Origin: Orobanche coerulescens
Taxonomy: Eukaryota; Streptophyta; Magnoliopsida; Lamiales; Orobanchaceae
Length of the DNA: 64,000 bases
Direction: 5' to 3'
Assembly: GCA_033398695.1 (NCBI GenBank)
Contig: CM065801.1
Coordinates: 2,976,001 to 3,040,000 of the forward strand
Position 1 is the stretch's first letter; every line of letters begins with the position of its first letter. The position numbers were made by a program, and so were the translations under genes. This document shows, piece after piece, positions 1 through 10,160 of the stretch. The notes under the pieces were generated by a model. The model was not told the DNA's origin, ran no database searches, and saw only the letters and a list, made by a program, of their open reading frames with translations.

Positions 1-29
1 ATTAATATTATGCTCTCACTATTGCTAAC

Positions 30-501
30 ATGGACTGGAATATTGATGAGAAGACAACAACAATTGCAAGGCATTGCAAGATCCAGTCAGAAGAAAATGA
101 TGTACCAGACATTGGTGACATAAATGAAGATATCAAAGGACTAAATGAAGTCATCTCTGATTTACGCTATAGAAATGTCACGGATGTCGAGCATCTCCTA
201 AACTATCCAAGTGAGAATGATGCAGTTATGGACTCACATGCGGAAGAAATTATTTAGTCAGTGATGAACACTAATGATGAAGAGACTGATCCCGCATCGG
301 ATGATAGTAACGCTGTCCCCAAATGTGTCATTAAAGGAAGCATTTCAAGCAATCAACACTTTGAAGAATTATTTGTTGCAACATGAACAAAATATACCAA
401 ATGTCATGTACGCTTTACAAAAAGTGAAGGTCGAGGTTAATTTTGGTTTTGGTGAAAAAAAGAAGCAACTGACTATAGATTCACATTTTAGAAAGAATTA
501 A
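30..501 (+). pseudogene. C-terminal remnant of a Tigger/pogo-like (CENP-B related) transposase
   Basis: Two adjacent reading frames (30-257 and 274-501) together read like the C-terminus of a plant Tigger/pogo DDE transposase. The first contains TTTIARHCKIQSEEN and ISDLRYRNVTDVEHLLNYP, a pattern I recognise from these proteins. The second ends in KKKQLTIDSHF, the usual basic/Q tail. A frameshift and stop near 255-275 separate the two parts, and the DDE catalytic domain would lie upstream of the window. The family moves DNA transposons by cut and paste. The final QLTIDSHF resembles a PCNA-interacting (PIP) box with one aromatic replaced by His. This copy is broken. Confidence 0.55.
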
Positions 502-1130
502 TATTGTACAATGAATATATAAATTATCTATGAAATTATGAAATTATTACATTATATATTTATCGGGCCCTTAATGATTTTCACATTTTTTTATTATCTT
601 ATACATTCGCGAAATTATTACTTTACAACATTGACCCAAGACAGGACCGAACAAATTTATTACTTAATCGAGGTTAATACTTCATCGGATATTACTTAAT
701 CGAGGTTTAACTGTATCCAATTCTCTTCACTTTATTAAGTGTCTTAATTTTCATCACATTTTCAATATGGGATGGAATTCTCCATATTGCCGTTCATTTC
801 AAAATGCACTTTCAAATGACTAACTTCATTCATTAATTTCTCAGTCACTATAAATAAATTTTGAGAAATTAGATATACTACGATTATACACTCCGAACGT
901 AGATTAATCATGGACTATTTAATTTCATATAAATTAAATATTTTAGTCATTAACAAATCAATTAAAATTGATTTTTCCCAACAATTAATTTATTATTCTT
1001 TTTTAGTTAGTGTTGACAATTTAAAATGAATTCTTCATTCATTAGAATGATCAATATTAAAAAATTGTAGTTTAATTAAATTATCTTTTCAAGTATGACT
1101 CAACAAAAATAAAAAACACACAAATTTATA
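502..1130. other. AT-rich spacer with no recognisable gene
   Basis: About 630 bases of AT-rich sequence follow the Tigger tail. I see no long reading frame, RNA gene or clear terminal repeats. It may include the 3' untranslated end and right terminus of the Tigger element, but I could not identify a terminal inverted repeat. Confidence 0.4.
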
Positions 1131-1199
1131 TTGGTCGTGTTCGTGACATCGCTGAAATGCTCTAAACTGTGTTAGTGATGGAATTTTCAGCCATTTAGA

Positions 1200-1863
1200 A
1201 TTTCGGTGCTAACAATGATCAACTCAATGATAGGTGGGAACTGCGGCGGGCCACCCAGGCCAGCTCGGCCAAGGTCCGAAGCTCAGCCCATCGAGATTCT
1301 AGACTGTCTTCGTCTCAAATTCTCCGTAGCTCAACCCGGACTCCCAACTCGTACCGAACCCGTTCAGCCCGCAGTCCGGACCGGGCCAATTCATAGCCCA
1401 TCCGAAATCGGTCCAGCCCGCCCAATCCACCACACTCCACACAATCCTAGTCCTCAAGTTTGAATTTAATACCCAACTCCGCTCGTTGTCATGTGGCACC
1501 AGCCAATTGGCTAGTGGAGTAGTCGTTGCCCAACAGCTAGCCCATGATTTGGGCCGGGCCGGGCCGGGCTAACGACCAGATTTCAAATTTTTTTTTTTTT
1601 GCAAAATATACTCTTATAAATACTCTCCTCCCTTAACCATTTTCCCACACCAAAACTACCATCTCCGTCCTTTCTAATCTTCAGTCTTTTCCAACTCTCG
1701 GGTTTTGATTTAACTTTAATTTGACAATCAATAATTTTATATTTATTGTTTTATAAATAATTTTGTGATAATCTATCTTCATCTTAAAAAAATACTATGG
1801 TGAGCAGGTCAAATAATGTTCATCGTGAAGGGACCGATGACAATGATACCAACTTGCGTTACA
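1200..1863 (+). other. GC-rich block, TATA-like site and short first exon; possible 5' end of a transposon gene
   Basis: A GC-rich stretch with repeated GGCCGGGCC words (about 1230-1570) is followed by CTTATAAATACTCTCC near 1614, a TATA-like site. An ATG at 1797-1799 then opens 22 codons (MVSRSNNVHREGTDDNDTNL and two more) before a good splice donor at 1864 (GTAAGT). Subterminal GGGCC repeats ahead of a short first exon suggest the 5' end of a hAT-type transposon, but I see no transposase domain and no matching terminus. The frame at 1206-1463 is compositional, with no known domain. Confidence 0.25.
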
Positions 1864-1944
1864 GTAAGTTTACTGTTTCTATTTTGTTTATATGCTTGTT
1901 ATAATTTATATATTTTAGTACTTGCTAAAAAATTATAATGTTTA

Positions 1945-2231
1945 TTAGGGATCTCTATATATAATAGCATTATGAATTTGAATCACCATATTAATTCTAT
2001 CTCCTACGTGCTATGTTATAATTATTTATTCTTATTTATCTAAAAAATCTTATATCCATTTAGATTCTACAAATTGGAAAACTAAAAAAATTAATGTCTA
2101 TTAGGAATCTCTCTATATAATAGCATTATGGATTTGGATCACCACATTAATTTTATATGGATTTGGATCACCACATTAATTCTATCTCCAACGTATATAA
2201 TTTTTTATTCTTATTTATCCAAAAATCTTAA
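1945..2231. repeat. Left part of a ~170-bp tandem repeat array split by the RTE LINE
   Basis: Units contain the phrases GGAATCTCTATATAATAGCAT and GGATTTGGATCACCACATTAA, followed by CTATCTCC(T/A)ACGT and TTCTTATTTATC. Repeats begin near 1945 and 2101, and the same unit resumes after the LINE at 8330. The LINE is therefore an insertion into a pre-existing array. Confidence 0.7.
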
Positions 2232-2338
2232 CTCTGCCTGTGGGTATCTTCTTGACATTCATTGCCGGTCCCAAGCCCGGATAAAAGAGGAGGGTTGCGG
2301 TAGGTTAGTGGCAGCCAGCGTAAAACTCGTCACATCCC

Positions 2339-4015
2339 ATGGACATGAATCAAACTTTGAAAATCGTTGGGGCGTCTCCTCAAAAGCGACGCGCTGCATT
2401 TCATAGGCCCGGGTGCAGTGATAAGTATGCGAGGGCTGCTAGGTCGTCGCCCAGAAGCGGCGCGCCACCTTTACATCTGAGGGTGGTGTCAAATGAGCAA
2501 GGATGCGCTACACTTCATAAGCCCGGGTGTAGTGGAAAATATGCAAGGGTTGCTAGGTCGCCGCCCGGAAGCGGCGCGCCACCTCGAAGTATGGGTGTGG
2601 TGTCAAATGTGCAAGAATCCTTGCAGCGTGGACGGGGACCGACAGAGAAGTTAGTTCATGCGGCTAGTAAGGATAGTAAGGTGCGGTTTAGAACTTGGAA
2701 CGTTGGCTCTTTGACGGGGAGATCAGCAGAAGTGGGGGAGGTTATGAAAAGGAGGAGGATTCACATAATATGTCTACAAGAGACAAAGTGGGTTGGCGAG
2801 AAGGCAAGAGTGTTAGCTCCTTGGGGTTACAAGCTTTGGTACTCTGGAAAGGATAGAAGTAGAAATGGAGTGGGTATCGTCATTGATAAAGAATTCATTG
2901 ATAATGTGGTGGAAGTGTCAAGAAAGAGCGATAGAATAATGAGTATTAAGCTTGTGATAGGGGATGAGTTTCTAATTATCATAAATGCTTGTGCACCACA
3001 AGTTGGATTAGATGCATCGATCAAACAAGAATTTTGGGAAGATTTGGAAGAGGTTGTCGAACGAATTCCTATGGGTGAGAAATTGATCATTGGTGGTGAC
3101 CTCAATGGGCATGTCGGTGTTAGCAGAGATGGCTTTGAGAGTATTCATGGTGGCTTTGGTTTTGGGGATAGGAATGAAGCAGGAAATGGTATATTGGATT
3201 TCGCATTAGCTCATGACTTGGGTATTATGAACACTTGGTTCGAGAAAAGGGACTCTAATTTGGTGACATATAGAAACGGAGGTAATGCAAGTCAGATTGA
3301 TTTCTTTTTAGGAAGGATTGTTTGGAGGAAAAGTTTATTAATTGCAAGGTGATACCCGGTGAGAGTGCTCCAACGCAGCATAGGGTTGTGGTGCTTGACT
3401 TTCGAGGTAAGAGGCATTTAAGAAAGAGTACACCACAAGTTGACCCTCGAATTAAGTGGTGGAAGCTCCAAGGGAAGAGTCGACATACTTTTGTGGCTAA
3501 AATTGCTGATAGTGGTATTTGGTCTGATTGCAAGGAGATGGATATAGATTCGATGTGGAACTTGTTGAAGCATAACATAAAGGAAGTTGCAAAAGAAGTC
3601 CTAGGAGAATCTAAAGGAAACAGACCATCGAGTAAGGACACATCTTGGTAGAATGATGAAGTTAAGCAAGCGATAAAGACCAAACGTGAATGTTATAAGG
3701 TACTGGGTAAATGCTCGAGCGATGATAATTATGAGAAGTACAAGAAAGCTCGAACAGAAGCTAAAAAAGCAGTGAGAAATGCCCGATCAAAGGTCAATCA
3801 AGAATTATATGCAAGATTAGATACAAAAGAAGGGGAAAAAGATATCTATAAACTTGCTCGAATAAGAGAGAAGAAGACGCGAGATATTGAAAAAGTTAAA
3901 TGTGTAAAAGATTCTGACCAAAAAGTTTTGGTTCAAGATAAAGAGATAAAAGAGAGATGGAGGTCATACTTTGATACCCTATTCAATGGCCATCAAGAAC
4001 AAGATATTTGGAATT
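2339..4015 (+). pseudogene. RTE LINE endonuclease domain (copy 1, broken)
   Basis: This is the N-terminal half of the LINE ORF, often auto-annotated in plants as 'craniofacial development protein 2-like'. The endonuclease nicks target DNA for target-primed reverse transcription. Motifs in order are [28 protein letters not shown] and [10 protein letters not shown] (the catalytic SxID-type end). The frame 2339-3352 shifts to 3322-3651, hits a TAG at 3649-3651 (TGG in copy 2), and resumes at 3772-4013 before the solo LTR. Copy 2 keeps one frame across the same stretch, so these lesions are specific to copy 1. Confidence 0.85.
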
Positions 4016-4175
4016 TGAACTATAATATCCAAATTAATTATTGAGTATTTTATCTGTAATTGAACCCTGTATTATTCAGAATTGTGATATCGATAATCGA
4101 AGTATGATATTTCTCGTATTTGTATCCTTGTACATGAGTATGGCAACATGTAAATTTTCTCATGCAAATACGTGA

Positions 4176-4557
4176 TAACGTACGCTAAGAAGGACGCTTA
4201 ACGTACGCTATCCTCATGAGTTAGCGTACGCTACGAATGTAGCGTAGCGCACGTTAAACAGCCAATAATTGAGCTGGGCGTCTAGCACATGCGCCAGTCG
4301 GACATGGGTCCGGATAAGATTCCCGCGGATGAACCTGGACACTTTTGAAGTCAACGATTGTTAACGTACGCTAAGGAATGTGTCTAGCGTATGCTAATGG
4401 GTGTTACTTACGTACGTAACCTCATGGTGTAGCGTACGTAATCGAGTACAGAATGAGAACAGTTAACTATCGGTGACGATAGCGTACGCTAAGTATACTG
4501 GGTAGCGTACACTAAGCGACTAACGTACGTTATGCATGAAGGCTAACGTACGTTAAG
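4176..4557. repeat. CGTACG-centred palindrome array upstream of the solo-LTR TATA box
   Basis: Nine exact CGTACG cores occur in about 380 bp, in contexts such as TTAACGTACGCTA, TAGCGTACGCTA and TAACGTACGTTA, with several one-base variants between them. Spacing is irregular and the spacers are unrelated to each other. The last palindrome ends at 4557, about 10 bp before TATAAA. Confidence 0.9.
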
Positions 4558-4567
4558 GTCAGAAAAT

Positions 4568-4573
4568 TATAAA
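4568..4573 (+). promoter_or_regulatory. TATA box of the solo LTR
   Basis: A perfect TATAAA lies directly downstream of the first palindrome array, followed by a pyrimidine-rich stretch typical of a plant LTR transcription start. By analogy with LTR architecture this marks U3 upstream and R/U5 downstream. Confidence 0.6.
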
Positions 4574-5316
4574 CAAGACATCACCCCATCTCATTTCAGT
4601 TCGTTTATTTCACTTAGCCTTCATTATACTTCGTGCCCAGAGAGTCCCCAGCCACCTTATACACCTTTAGAACACCTGTAATTGATCATTGAAGATTGGT
4701 TATCACTATTACTTGATCATTGAAGTTGAAGAACATCTTGGATTGGCACACAAGCAACCGGAGTTGGATTCTACCCGTTGTCTCGGTGTTTTCTTCATCT
4801 TAAGGTATGTTAATGCTATCTCCAACCTTAGATTCGTGTTCTTAAGGATATGATGATCATGCTATCAAGATATTAAGTTCCATAGATGATTTATTCAACC
4901 TAACAATATGTTTAGAAGTTGGGATGATTATGCTTAAGATATCATTGTTGAGAACATCATAATTTGAATCTTGTTTCAAGTAAAGGAAGTTTTCTGAGAT
5001 TGATAATCCAAATTTGGAAAGTGTCTTCGTAGTAATCACGGACTTGGTATTAACATCATTGTTGTTAGACGAACTTAGGAGGTTGATCATGGAAGGATTT
5101 GTTGTATCTTATAAAGGTGGACTTTTAACAATCTTCAAGATGATAGTTTGAATGATAGAATGATATTGACATCAACCTTAGACCTTCCGAATTACGTATG
5201 AGAATTTGTGATCAAAGATTGGAGTATGACATCATGATGATATGTTTATCCTTGAAGTTGTAAGGCATTGGACACCATTAGATCATTCAAGTTTTCATGA
5301 GTGCATCACGCATGGA

Positions 5317-5609
5317 GTTAACGTACGTTAACACTGAGAATTTCGTGCGGCGAATCAGTTGTCTGATCAGGGAAGAGACTGTCGGATGCATGTTTAGCGT
5401 ACGCTAGGCTCTGCAGCTTACGTACGCTAACTGGCAGAATTAACGTACGCTACGATGTGTACGTAACGTACGTTATATCATCATACGAGTCAGTCGACTG
5501 ATCAGAGAGGAACTGTCGATACATGGTTAGCGTACGCTAGACTTAGTAGTTATGTACGCTAACGAGCATCTTTAATGTACGCTACGTTGGGTATGTAACG
5601 TACATTAAG
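5317..5609. repeat. Second CGTACG palindrome array, built from a duplicated unit
   Basis: Six exact CGTACG cores plus variants. The first is the 16-bp perfect palindrome GTTAACGTACGTTAAC at 5317-5332. The array has two diverged halves that both read CAGT..CTGATCAG, then GACTGTCG, then AGCGTACGCTAG, then several CGTACG sites, so a segment of about 130-165 bp was duplicated. It lies downstream of the TATA box, unlike the first array. Confidence 0.8.
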
Positions 5610-6552
5610 CAGACCAGACAGTATACGTTTTATGAACTTCCGACCGTAATTTGGATTGTTAGATGACTGTATGACGTGAGATGAACTCTATATTATTTCT
5701 TTTGTTTAAGGTTCGAGCTTTGCTACGTGATTGATCGAAGGGGCGACCTTCGAGTGTTTCGATATCGTGGAAGTATTATTCTTGTCATCGAATCGAGGCA
5801 AGTACTTTAATTGTTTTACGTATTAATGTTATACATATTTTTGTGCATATATGTCGTTGTATGTCCACCTCGTGTTGGTCCGACGGGATCATCGGGGGAT
5901 CTATGCTAGCGTGCGCTGGATCATCGGACGAGTTTTTCCACCTCGGGTTGGTTTGACGGAATCATCGAGGGATCTAGGCAGTGAACGCTGGATCGTCGGA
6001 ATTACCATGTGTATGTTGTGATATCATGTTGTGATTATCATTTATGTATGTTATTTATGAGTTTCTCGTAGGAGGAGACTCGTTGGTATATTGTCATTTA
6101 TGTTATTATTATTTTTCGTGAGATGTTGAATAATATGTTGTGGTACTTGTACTAGCATCGTTGTGCTAACCCCTTCGGGGGTGAATATTTGTTTATGTTC
6201 AGGATCCAGAAGAGCAGGGAAACAACCACTGGAGCTGCATGACGACGAGGGTGCAGAGTGATGTTCCGGTCGGGTTTAATTATCTGTTGTTTTTGTTGTT
6301 TTTAATAAGTACTCGAGTACGTCGTCGTTTGTGATGATTGGATTTGGTGATGCATTAATATTCTTCCTTTGGATATTTGTATTCTCGGTATTGGCCCAGA
6401 ACTGTTGTATTTTATTTCAGTTATTTTTTATATGTTGGTATCTTTTATTGTCTTTTCATTTTCTTCAGCCTTGTAAATTCTTATGTAAAGAATTTACGGC
6501 ACTGCAGTACTCCTGAATATATCGGGGGTGTTACATAAACATCTCCTCAAGT

Positions 6553-8048
6553 ATGATTAACCGAGAGTTTAAGAGGAGAATTCAAAAGGGTGAAGTGACA
6601 ATTGCATTGAAGAAGATGGGGTCAAAGAAAGCAGAAGGACGAGATGGTATACCTATTGAAGTTTGGAGGTGTTTGGGGGAGAGAGGGATCGAATGGGTAA
6701 CTATGCTTTTCAATAAGATTTGGAGAAGCAATAAGATGCCATCAGCATGGAGGGAAGTATTCTCGTCCCTTTGTATAAGAACAAAGGTGATGTTCAAGAT
6801 TGTTCTAATTATCGCGGAATTAAACTAATGAGTCATACCATGAAGTTGTGGGAACGAGTGATTGAACAAAGGATCAGAAAATGTGAAGATAACAGAAAAT
6901 GAGTTTGGATTTATGCCTGAAAGATCTACCATGGAAGCAATTTATCTTATCCGGCAGTTGATGGGACATTATCGAGATAAAAAGAAAGATCTACATATGA
7001 TTTTTATTGATTTAGAGAAGGCATATGATAAAGTACCAAGAGAAGTACTTTGGTGGGCCTTAGCAAAGAAGGGTGTATCGCGGAAATATATTGACATTAT
7101 AAAGGACACGTATGAGGGAGCTAGTCAAGTATACATACTAATGTTGGGAGGAGAGAAGAATTCCCTATTACGATTGGGGTGCATCAAGGATCTGCCCTTA
7201 GTCCTTTTTTTTTTGCCATAGTCATGGACGAATTGACAAGAGAAATTCAAAATGACGTTCCGTGGTGTATGATGTTCGCAGATGATATTGTGTTGGTTGA
7301 TGAAACGAAGGTTGGAGTGCAACAAAAATTGGAACTTTGGAGGGATACTTTGGAAGCTCGAGGCTTCAGGCTGAGCAGAAGTAAGACTGAATATATGGAG
7401 TGTAGGTTTAGCGAAAATACTGATAGAGAGGCGGGGATGATCACATTTGATGGAAAAGTTGTTCATGGATCCACTTTCTTTCGGTATCTTGGATCTATTA
7501 TCCAAAAGGATGGAGAGCTAGATGGCGATGTGACTCACAGAATAAAGGCCGGGTGGTTGAATTGAAAGAGTGCCACAGGGGTTTTATGTGGTCCTCACAT
7601 GCCTCATAGATTATAGGGTAAATTTTACCACACGGCAATTAGGCCTGCGCTGTTATATGGCACAGAGTGTTGGGCTGTAAAACAGTGTCGCGTTCAAAAG
7701 ATGAATGTGGCGGAGATGCGTATGCTACAATGGATGTGTGGTCATACAAAAAAGGATCGGCTCAGAAATGAGGTGATTAGAGAGAAGGTAAGAGTTGCGG
7801 CTATAGAAGACAAGATGATGGAGAATCGATTACGATGGTTTGGTCATGTGAGAAGAAGACATGTTGATGCCCCAGTGAGGAGGCTAGAAAGTTGGGAAAC
7901 AAGTAATGTTGTGAAAGGTAGAGGAAGACCCAAGAAAACTTGGATAAAAATGATTGAAAACGATATGCGGTTTCTTGGAATTGGAGAAAGTATGACGATA
8001 GAGAGGCAAATGTGGCGGGGAAGAATACAGATGGCGGATGGAATCTGA
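6553..8048 (+). pseudogene. RTE LINE reverse transcriptase and C-terminal domain (copy 1, broken)
   Basis: The continuation of the LINE ORF after the solo LTR carries reverse transcriptase motifs [66 protein letters not shown] and the catalytic FADD in [13 protein letters not shown]. The C-terminal region has [14 protein letters not shown] and [12 protein letters not shown]. Frames switch at about 6775, 6860, 7180 and 7565, so no continuous protein is possible. Near 7566-7615 this copy keeps about 48 bp (an SATGVLCG-type segment) that is deleted in copy 2. Confidence 0.85.
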
Positions 8049-8324
8049 TTCTTTTATTATTATTTTTTATTTTATCTTTATCTGTATTTTTATTCCTATT
8101 TTCTTTTATTCCATGTTATTTTCAAGATTTTTCATATTTTTTTCTTTTCTTTTTTTTTTTTTTAAATATTCATTCTCTTTTTTTATTTGCTTTTTTCTCT
8201 ACTTTTTTCCCCTCTTTTTCTCCTTTTATGTTATTTATGTAACGATCATTGACGGTTTCAAAGTTTGATTCATGTTAGCCGACCCCAAATCATTTTGGGA
8301 CTAAGGCTTAGATGTTGTTGTATT

Positions 8325-8760
8325 TATCTAAAAATTTTATATCCCATGTTGGTTTGATTTAGATTCTACCAATTGGAAAACTAAAAAGATTAAGGTCTAT
8401 TAGGAATCTCTATATAATGGCACTATAGATTTGGATCACCACATTAATTCTATATGGATTTGGATCACCACATTAATTTTATCTCCTACATAGTATTTTA
8501 TAAATTTTTATTCTTATTTATCTAAAATCTTATATCTCACGTTGTTTTGATTTAGATTCTACCAATTGGAAAACTAAAAAGATTAATGTCTATTAAGAAT
8601 TTTTATATATAATAGCATTATGGATTTAGATCACCAGATTAATTTTATCTCCCACGTAGTATTTTTTAATTTTTTATTCTTATTTATCTAAAACCTTATA
8701 CCCCACAATGGTTTGAATTAGATTCTACCAATTGGAAAACTAAAAAGATTAAACTTATTT
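8325..8760. repeat. Right part of the ~170-bp tandem repeat array
   Basis: Three further units follow the LINE, recognisable by GATTCTACCAATTGGAAAAC, AGGAATCTCTATATAATGGC and TTGGATCACCACATTAATT. Together with 1945-2231 they make an array of about five units into which the LINE inserted. Confidence 0.7.
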
Positions 8761-9298
8761 TCTAAACTTATTTAAAAAGTCTCATTTGCTACACCACAAA
8801 CTAACTTATAAATTAACTTATCAGCCATCAACTACCTATGAGTTAACCTGCTAAACACATCTTCAGTGTCTCGTAAATAGATTGGCCTTTCGATTCTGTA
8901 AAACTAATTTTCATAATAAAAAATTATGAAAAAGATAAAATACAAGAAATGAACCTTAAATAATGAAAATAAATTTAAACAAAGAAAAAAAGGAAACAAT
9001 AAATAATAATACTAAAAAATAAAGAAAAAACTTTAAAAAAGTGAAGAATCATAAGAAAAAAGATTAAAATAACCAAAAAAGTAAAAAGATCTCCGTAAAA
9101 CTTGGCGAAAAAAAACTAGGGTCCAAAAAGCTAGGCTCCCCGCTATTGAGTATTCCTCTTTTTTTTTTTCTTTTTTTTTTTTTTTGGTACAAAAAGGAGC
9201 CTCAGAGGAGGCTAACAACAAGGCAGGGAACGAGCAGAGGGCATTCCCATCGCATCGGGTCGGAGCGAGTGAACTACTCCGAGGAATGGATGCTCTCG
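8761..9298. other. A/T-rich spacer with homopolymer runs, no gene
   Basis: A-rich then T-rich sequence, including an interrupted 20-plus-base T run near 9159-9185. Short reading frames here are low-complexity artefacts. I see no domain and no RNA gene. Confidence 0.4.
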
Positions 9299-9306
9299 CC
9301 GGTGCT

Positions 9307-9514
9307 CAGTGGCGAAATTAGAAAATTTTCAGTGGGGGTCGGGGTCTAAAATTTTTTTTTCCTAAATCTATTTTTCGGGTAATACCGAAATTTTGGAGGG
9401 TCGAAACCGAATATACTAAAAATTTTCTACACGAAAACTACATACCCCCTACATCGCAAAAAAAATTTCGGAGAGTCGGGCGCCCCCTCCCGTCCCTATG
9501 TAGCTGCGCCCCTG
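9307..9514. mobile_element. hAT-type MITE, 208 bp, with perfect 8-bp target duplication
   Basis: The ends are CAGTGGCG and CGCCCCTG (short imperfect terminal inverted repeats). They are flanked by CCGGTGCT at 9299-9306 and 9515-9522, an exact 8-bp duplication as made by hAT transposases. It has no coding capacity. A related truncated copy lies at 11987-12172. Confidence 0.85.
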
Positions 9515-9552
9515 CCGGTGCTGACAGTGCAACTGCACTATACCCATGCACT

Positions 9553-9738
9553 TAGGGATGTCAAAAATTACCTGTGGGTAAACGGGTTATAAGGGCGGGT
9601 AGTACCCGTAGGTTCGGTTAAAGGGTAAGGTATTGCCCGTACCTGTTATTTTTTGTTAGGGTAAGGGTAGAGTATGAGATTTATGTTTTACCCGATTATC
9701 CTACCCGATTGTCATACCCGATTACCCTAAACATTAAA

Positions 9739-9813
<75 letters not shown>

Positions 9814-10152
9814 AAAGAATATATTGACTTTTTTAATTTTAATTTATTTTAGTTATAATTTATACTTGATACATTAATAAATTTGAGTTAAATTATATCG
9901 AATTTTGATATATATTGACTCATTTATTATTTTTTTTAATATTTTTTAGAGTTTTTTTGTAAAATAGCATTAAATAAATATAAGCGGGTAACCCGTTTTA
10001 CCCGCAGATACCCGTTTACCCGCAGGGTAATACCCGTACCCTACCCGCTATAAAAAATAGGGTAATAGGGTAGGGTATGAGTAAGACATTTTATATGAGG
10101 TAGAGTATGAGGAAGGCATACACGTACCCTACACTACCCATTGACATCCCTA
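9553..10152. mobile_element. hAT-type non-autonomous element, 600 bp, with perfect 8-bp target duplication
   Basis: Terminal inverted repeats are TAGGGATGTCAA and TTGACATCCCTA, flanked on both sides by CATGCACT (9545-9552 and 10153-10160). Subterminal regions are rich in ACCCG/CGGGT words in opposite orientations. The middle holds a (TC)n(TA)n microsatellite at 9739-9808. No transposase is encoded, so it would need a hAT transposase in trans. Confidence 0.9.
9739..9808. repeat. (TC)n(TA)n compound microsatellite
   Basis: About 12 TC units run directly into about 22 TA units inside the 600-bp hAT element. A shorter (AT)n run lies at about 10195-10221. Confidence 0.95.
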
Positions 10153-10160
10153 CATGCACT

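Larger units (their letters stand above)
4021..6535 (+). mobile_element. Solo LTR (2515 bp) of a long-LTR Ty3/gypsy-like family
   Basis: The insert begins TATAATATCC and ends GGGGGTGTTACA. It is flanked by TGAAC (4016-4020) and TAAAC (6536-6540), a 5-bp target duplication with one mismatch; copy 2 of the LINE shows the empty site (TTTAAACATC). These ends match those of the complete element at 45470-55179, where the outer copy likewise starts TATAATACCC and the inner one TGTAATACCC. There is no internal domain, so it is a solo LTR left by LTR-LTR recombination. It contains a TATAAA at 4568-4573 and two palindrome arrays (4176-4557, 5317-5609). An ~80-bp duplicated segment lies near 5865-6003 (GATCATCG...GGATCTA repeated). 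Confidence 0.85.
2232..8320 (+). mobile_element. Near full-length RTE-clade LINE (copy 1), interrupted by a solo LTR
   Basis: This non-LTR retrotransposon has an RTE-type layout: a short 5' leader (AAGCCCGGATAAAAGAGGAGG near 2272), then one ORF with APE-type endonuclease and reverse transcriptase. It ends in the plant RTE 3' signature GCCGACCCCAAATCATTTTG...GGGACTAAGGCTTAG with a short TTG tail near 8310. Flanks carry an imperfect target duplication: ATTTATCCAAAAATCTTA before 2232 and ATTTATCTAAAAATTTTA from about 8321 (two mismatches). Without the solo LTR and its duplication (4021-6540) the element is about 3.57 kb, normal for RTE. The ORF is broken by frameshifts and stops, so it is dead. 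It is very similar to the copy at 20357-22957. Confidence 0.9.

Noticed and set aside
8012..8268. Phe-rich 76-codon frames after the LINE
   Set aside because: T-rich 3' untranslated region of the RTE element, no protein signature.
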